Shown in pieces: positions 52,591 to 53,691 of a stretch of 53,691 bases of DNA; position 1 is the stretch's first letter, and every line of letters begins with the position of its first letter. Below the pieces are notes generated by a model, which did no database searches, was not told the DNA's origin, and saw only the letters and a list, made by a program, of their open reading frames with translations. The DNA is from Pseudomonadota bacterium (GTDB lineage Bacteria; Pseudomonadota; Alphaproteobacteria; Sphingomonadales; Sphingomonadaceae): the NCBI GenBank assembly GCA_023433445.1, contig JAEZCS010000194.1, positions 1-53,691 on the forward strand, written 5' to 3'. The position numbers and the translations under genes were made by a program.

Positions 52591-53691
52591 ATGTCCCCTC
52601 ATCCCGCATCCGAAAATAGCGGCATCTGGAAACTGATCTTCGGCCGGCTCGACTGGAGCGCGATCCCGATCCATGAGCCCATCCTGATCGGCACCTTCGC
52701 GGCGGTCGCAATTGGCGGCGTGGCGATCCTTGGCCTTGTCACCAAATACCGCCTGTGGGGCTGGCTGTGGCGTGACTGGTTCACGACCGTCGACCACAAG
52801 CGCATCGGCATCATGTACATGATCCTCGGCCTCATCATGTTCCTGCGCGGCTTTGCCGACGCGATCATGATGCGGCTTCAGCAGGCGATGGCGTTCAACG
52901 GGGCGGAAGGCTATCTGAACGCACATCACTATGATCAGATCTTCACGGCGCATGGCGTCATCATGATCTTCTTCGTGGCGATGCCGATGATCACCGGGAT
53001 CATGAACTATATGGTCCCGCTTCAGATCGGCGCGCGCGACGTCAGCTTCCCCTTCCTCAACAATTTCAGCTTCTGGATGACCACGGCTGGCGCGGTCATC
53101 ACCATGATGTCGCTGTTCGTGGGCGAATTCGCCCGCACCGGCTGGCTCGCCTATCCGCCGCTGTCAGGCATCGCCTACAGCCCAGGGGTCGGCGTCGATT
53201 ATTATATCTGGGGGCTCCAGATAGCAGGCATCGGCACGCTCTTGTCGGGCGTCAACCTGATCGCCACCATCGTGAAGATGCGCGCGCCGGGCATGTCGAT
53301 GATGAAGCTGCCGATCTTCGTCTGGACCTCGCTCTGCTCCAACATCCTGATCGTCGCCGCATTCCCGGTGCTGACGGCCGTTCTCGCGCTGCTCAGCCTC
53401 GACCGCTACGTCGGCACGGCCTTCTTCACGAACGACATGGGCGGCAATCCCATGATGTATGTGAACCTCATCTGGATCTGGGGCCACCCGGAAGTCGACA
53501 TCCTGATCCTGCCTCTGTTTGGCGTCTATTCGGAAGTGTCGGCGACCTTCGCGGGCAAGCGGTTGTTCGGCTATACCTCGATGGTCTACGCGACGGTGGT
53601 GATCACCATCCTCTCTTATGTCGTGTGGCTGCATCACTTCTTCACCATGGGATCAGGGGCGAGCGTCAACAGCTTCTTCGGCATCACCACC
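52591..53691 (+). CDS. cyoB: Cytochrome bo3 ubiquinol oxidase subunit I, 3' end beyond the window
   Basis: 367 residues of about 660 are present. Low-spin haem and quinone sites are kept (MFLRGFADAIMMR, FTAHGVIMIFFVAMP), as are the D-channel ARDVSF and the CuB histidines (GHPEV and WLHHFF). However, codon 303 (GAC, 53497-53499) gives GHPEVDILILP, whereas haem-copper oxidases have Tyr here (GHPEVYILILP, Tyr288 of E. coli CyoB), the residue cross-linked to His and needed for O2 reduction. All surrounding residues are normal, so this looks like a point change or a sequencing error. The ATG is at 52591. Confidence 0.95.
   Translation, partial: MSPHPASENSGIWKLIFGRLDWSAIPIHEPILIGTFAAVAIGGVAILGLVTKYRLWGWLWRDWFTTVDHKRIGIMYMILGLIMFLRGFADAIMMRLQQAMAFNGAEGYLNAHHYDQIFTAHGVIMIFFVAMPMITGIMNYMVPLQIGARDVSFPFLNNFSFWMTTAGAVITMMSLFVGEFARTGWLAYPPLSGIAYSPGVGVDYYIWGLQIAGIGTLLSGVNLIATIVKMRAPGMSMMKLPIFVWTSLCSNILIVAAFPVLTAVLALLSLDRYVGTAFFTNDMGGNPMMYVNLIWIWGHPEVDILILPLFGVYSEVSATFAGKRLFGYTSMVYATVVITILSYVVWLHHFFTMGSGASVNSFFGITT

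Noticed and set aside
1..53691. CRISPR arrays, insertion sequences or prophage
   Set aside because: No regularly spaced repeats, transposase, integrase or phage structural frames were seen on either strand.

Overview
The window looks like chromosomal DNA of a GC-rich alphaproteobacterium of the Sphingomonadaceae (Sphingobium/Novosphingobium-like). This rests on the style of the housekeeping proteins, the exosortase-A (XrtA) type exopolysaccharide locus with an exosortase-EpsI fusion, and the palindromic intergenic elements. No database could be searched, so family names come from motif recognition. There is no phage, insertion sequence or CRISPR array.

Layout. 1-9968: accessory metabolism and repair genes: pirin end, wrbA, a membrane acyltransferase, a pseudouridine synthase/arfB/free-Met-sulfoxide reductase operon, an exported protein, a VOC-family remnant, bpt, ilvA, a beta-hydroxyacid dehydrogenase and a periplasmic amidohydrolase homologue that has lost most expected metal ligands. 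9965-30825: one long minus-strand run of tightly overlapping genes for exopolysaccharide assembly. Transcription order is export lipoprotein, chain-length protein, tyrosine autokinase, outer-membrane beta-barrel, AAA ATPase, deacetylase, FemAB-like protein, glycosyltransferase, XrtA-EpsI, amidotransferase, initiating phosphoglycosyltransferase, GT2, methyltransferase, flippase, GT4, FkbM methyltransferase, large membrane protein. 30959-35092: an XrtA-associated acyl-activation module (PLP decarboxylase, AMP ligase, and divergently a GNAT/FemAB-like transferase and an acyl carrier protein). 35219-36181: trxB. 36301-40442: the ATP-grasp / alpha-E / transglutaminase / Anbu peptidase operon. 40678-40754: tRNA-Met, followed by a 48-codon small gene, a PilZ membrane protein and kup. 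43828-51164: FAD oxidoreductase, M28 peptidase, DUF2807 protein, Amt-like transporter, GT2 and an MFS transporter. 51294-end: cyoA and the 5' part of cyoB.

How the genes work together. The polysaccharide locus provides lipid-linked initiation, sugar addition, flipping, copolymerase/kinase control and outer-membrane export, together with an exosortase that in other bacteria anchors PEP-CTERM proteins. The acyl-activation module probably decorates the polymer or an associated protein. No PEP-CTERM substrate and no obvious Wzy polymerase is visible here.

The most unusual points are: an aspartate in place of the catalytic cross-linked tyrosine of CyoB; an in-frame amber codon 15 codons before the natural end of Anbu; the ligand-stripped amidohydrolase; and the ACP/ligase/decarboxylase/GNAT module.
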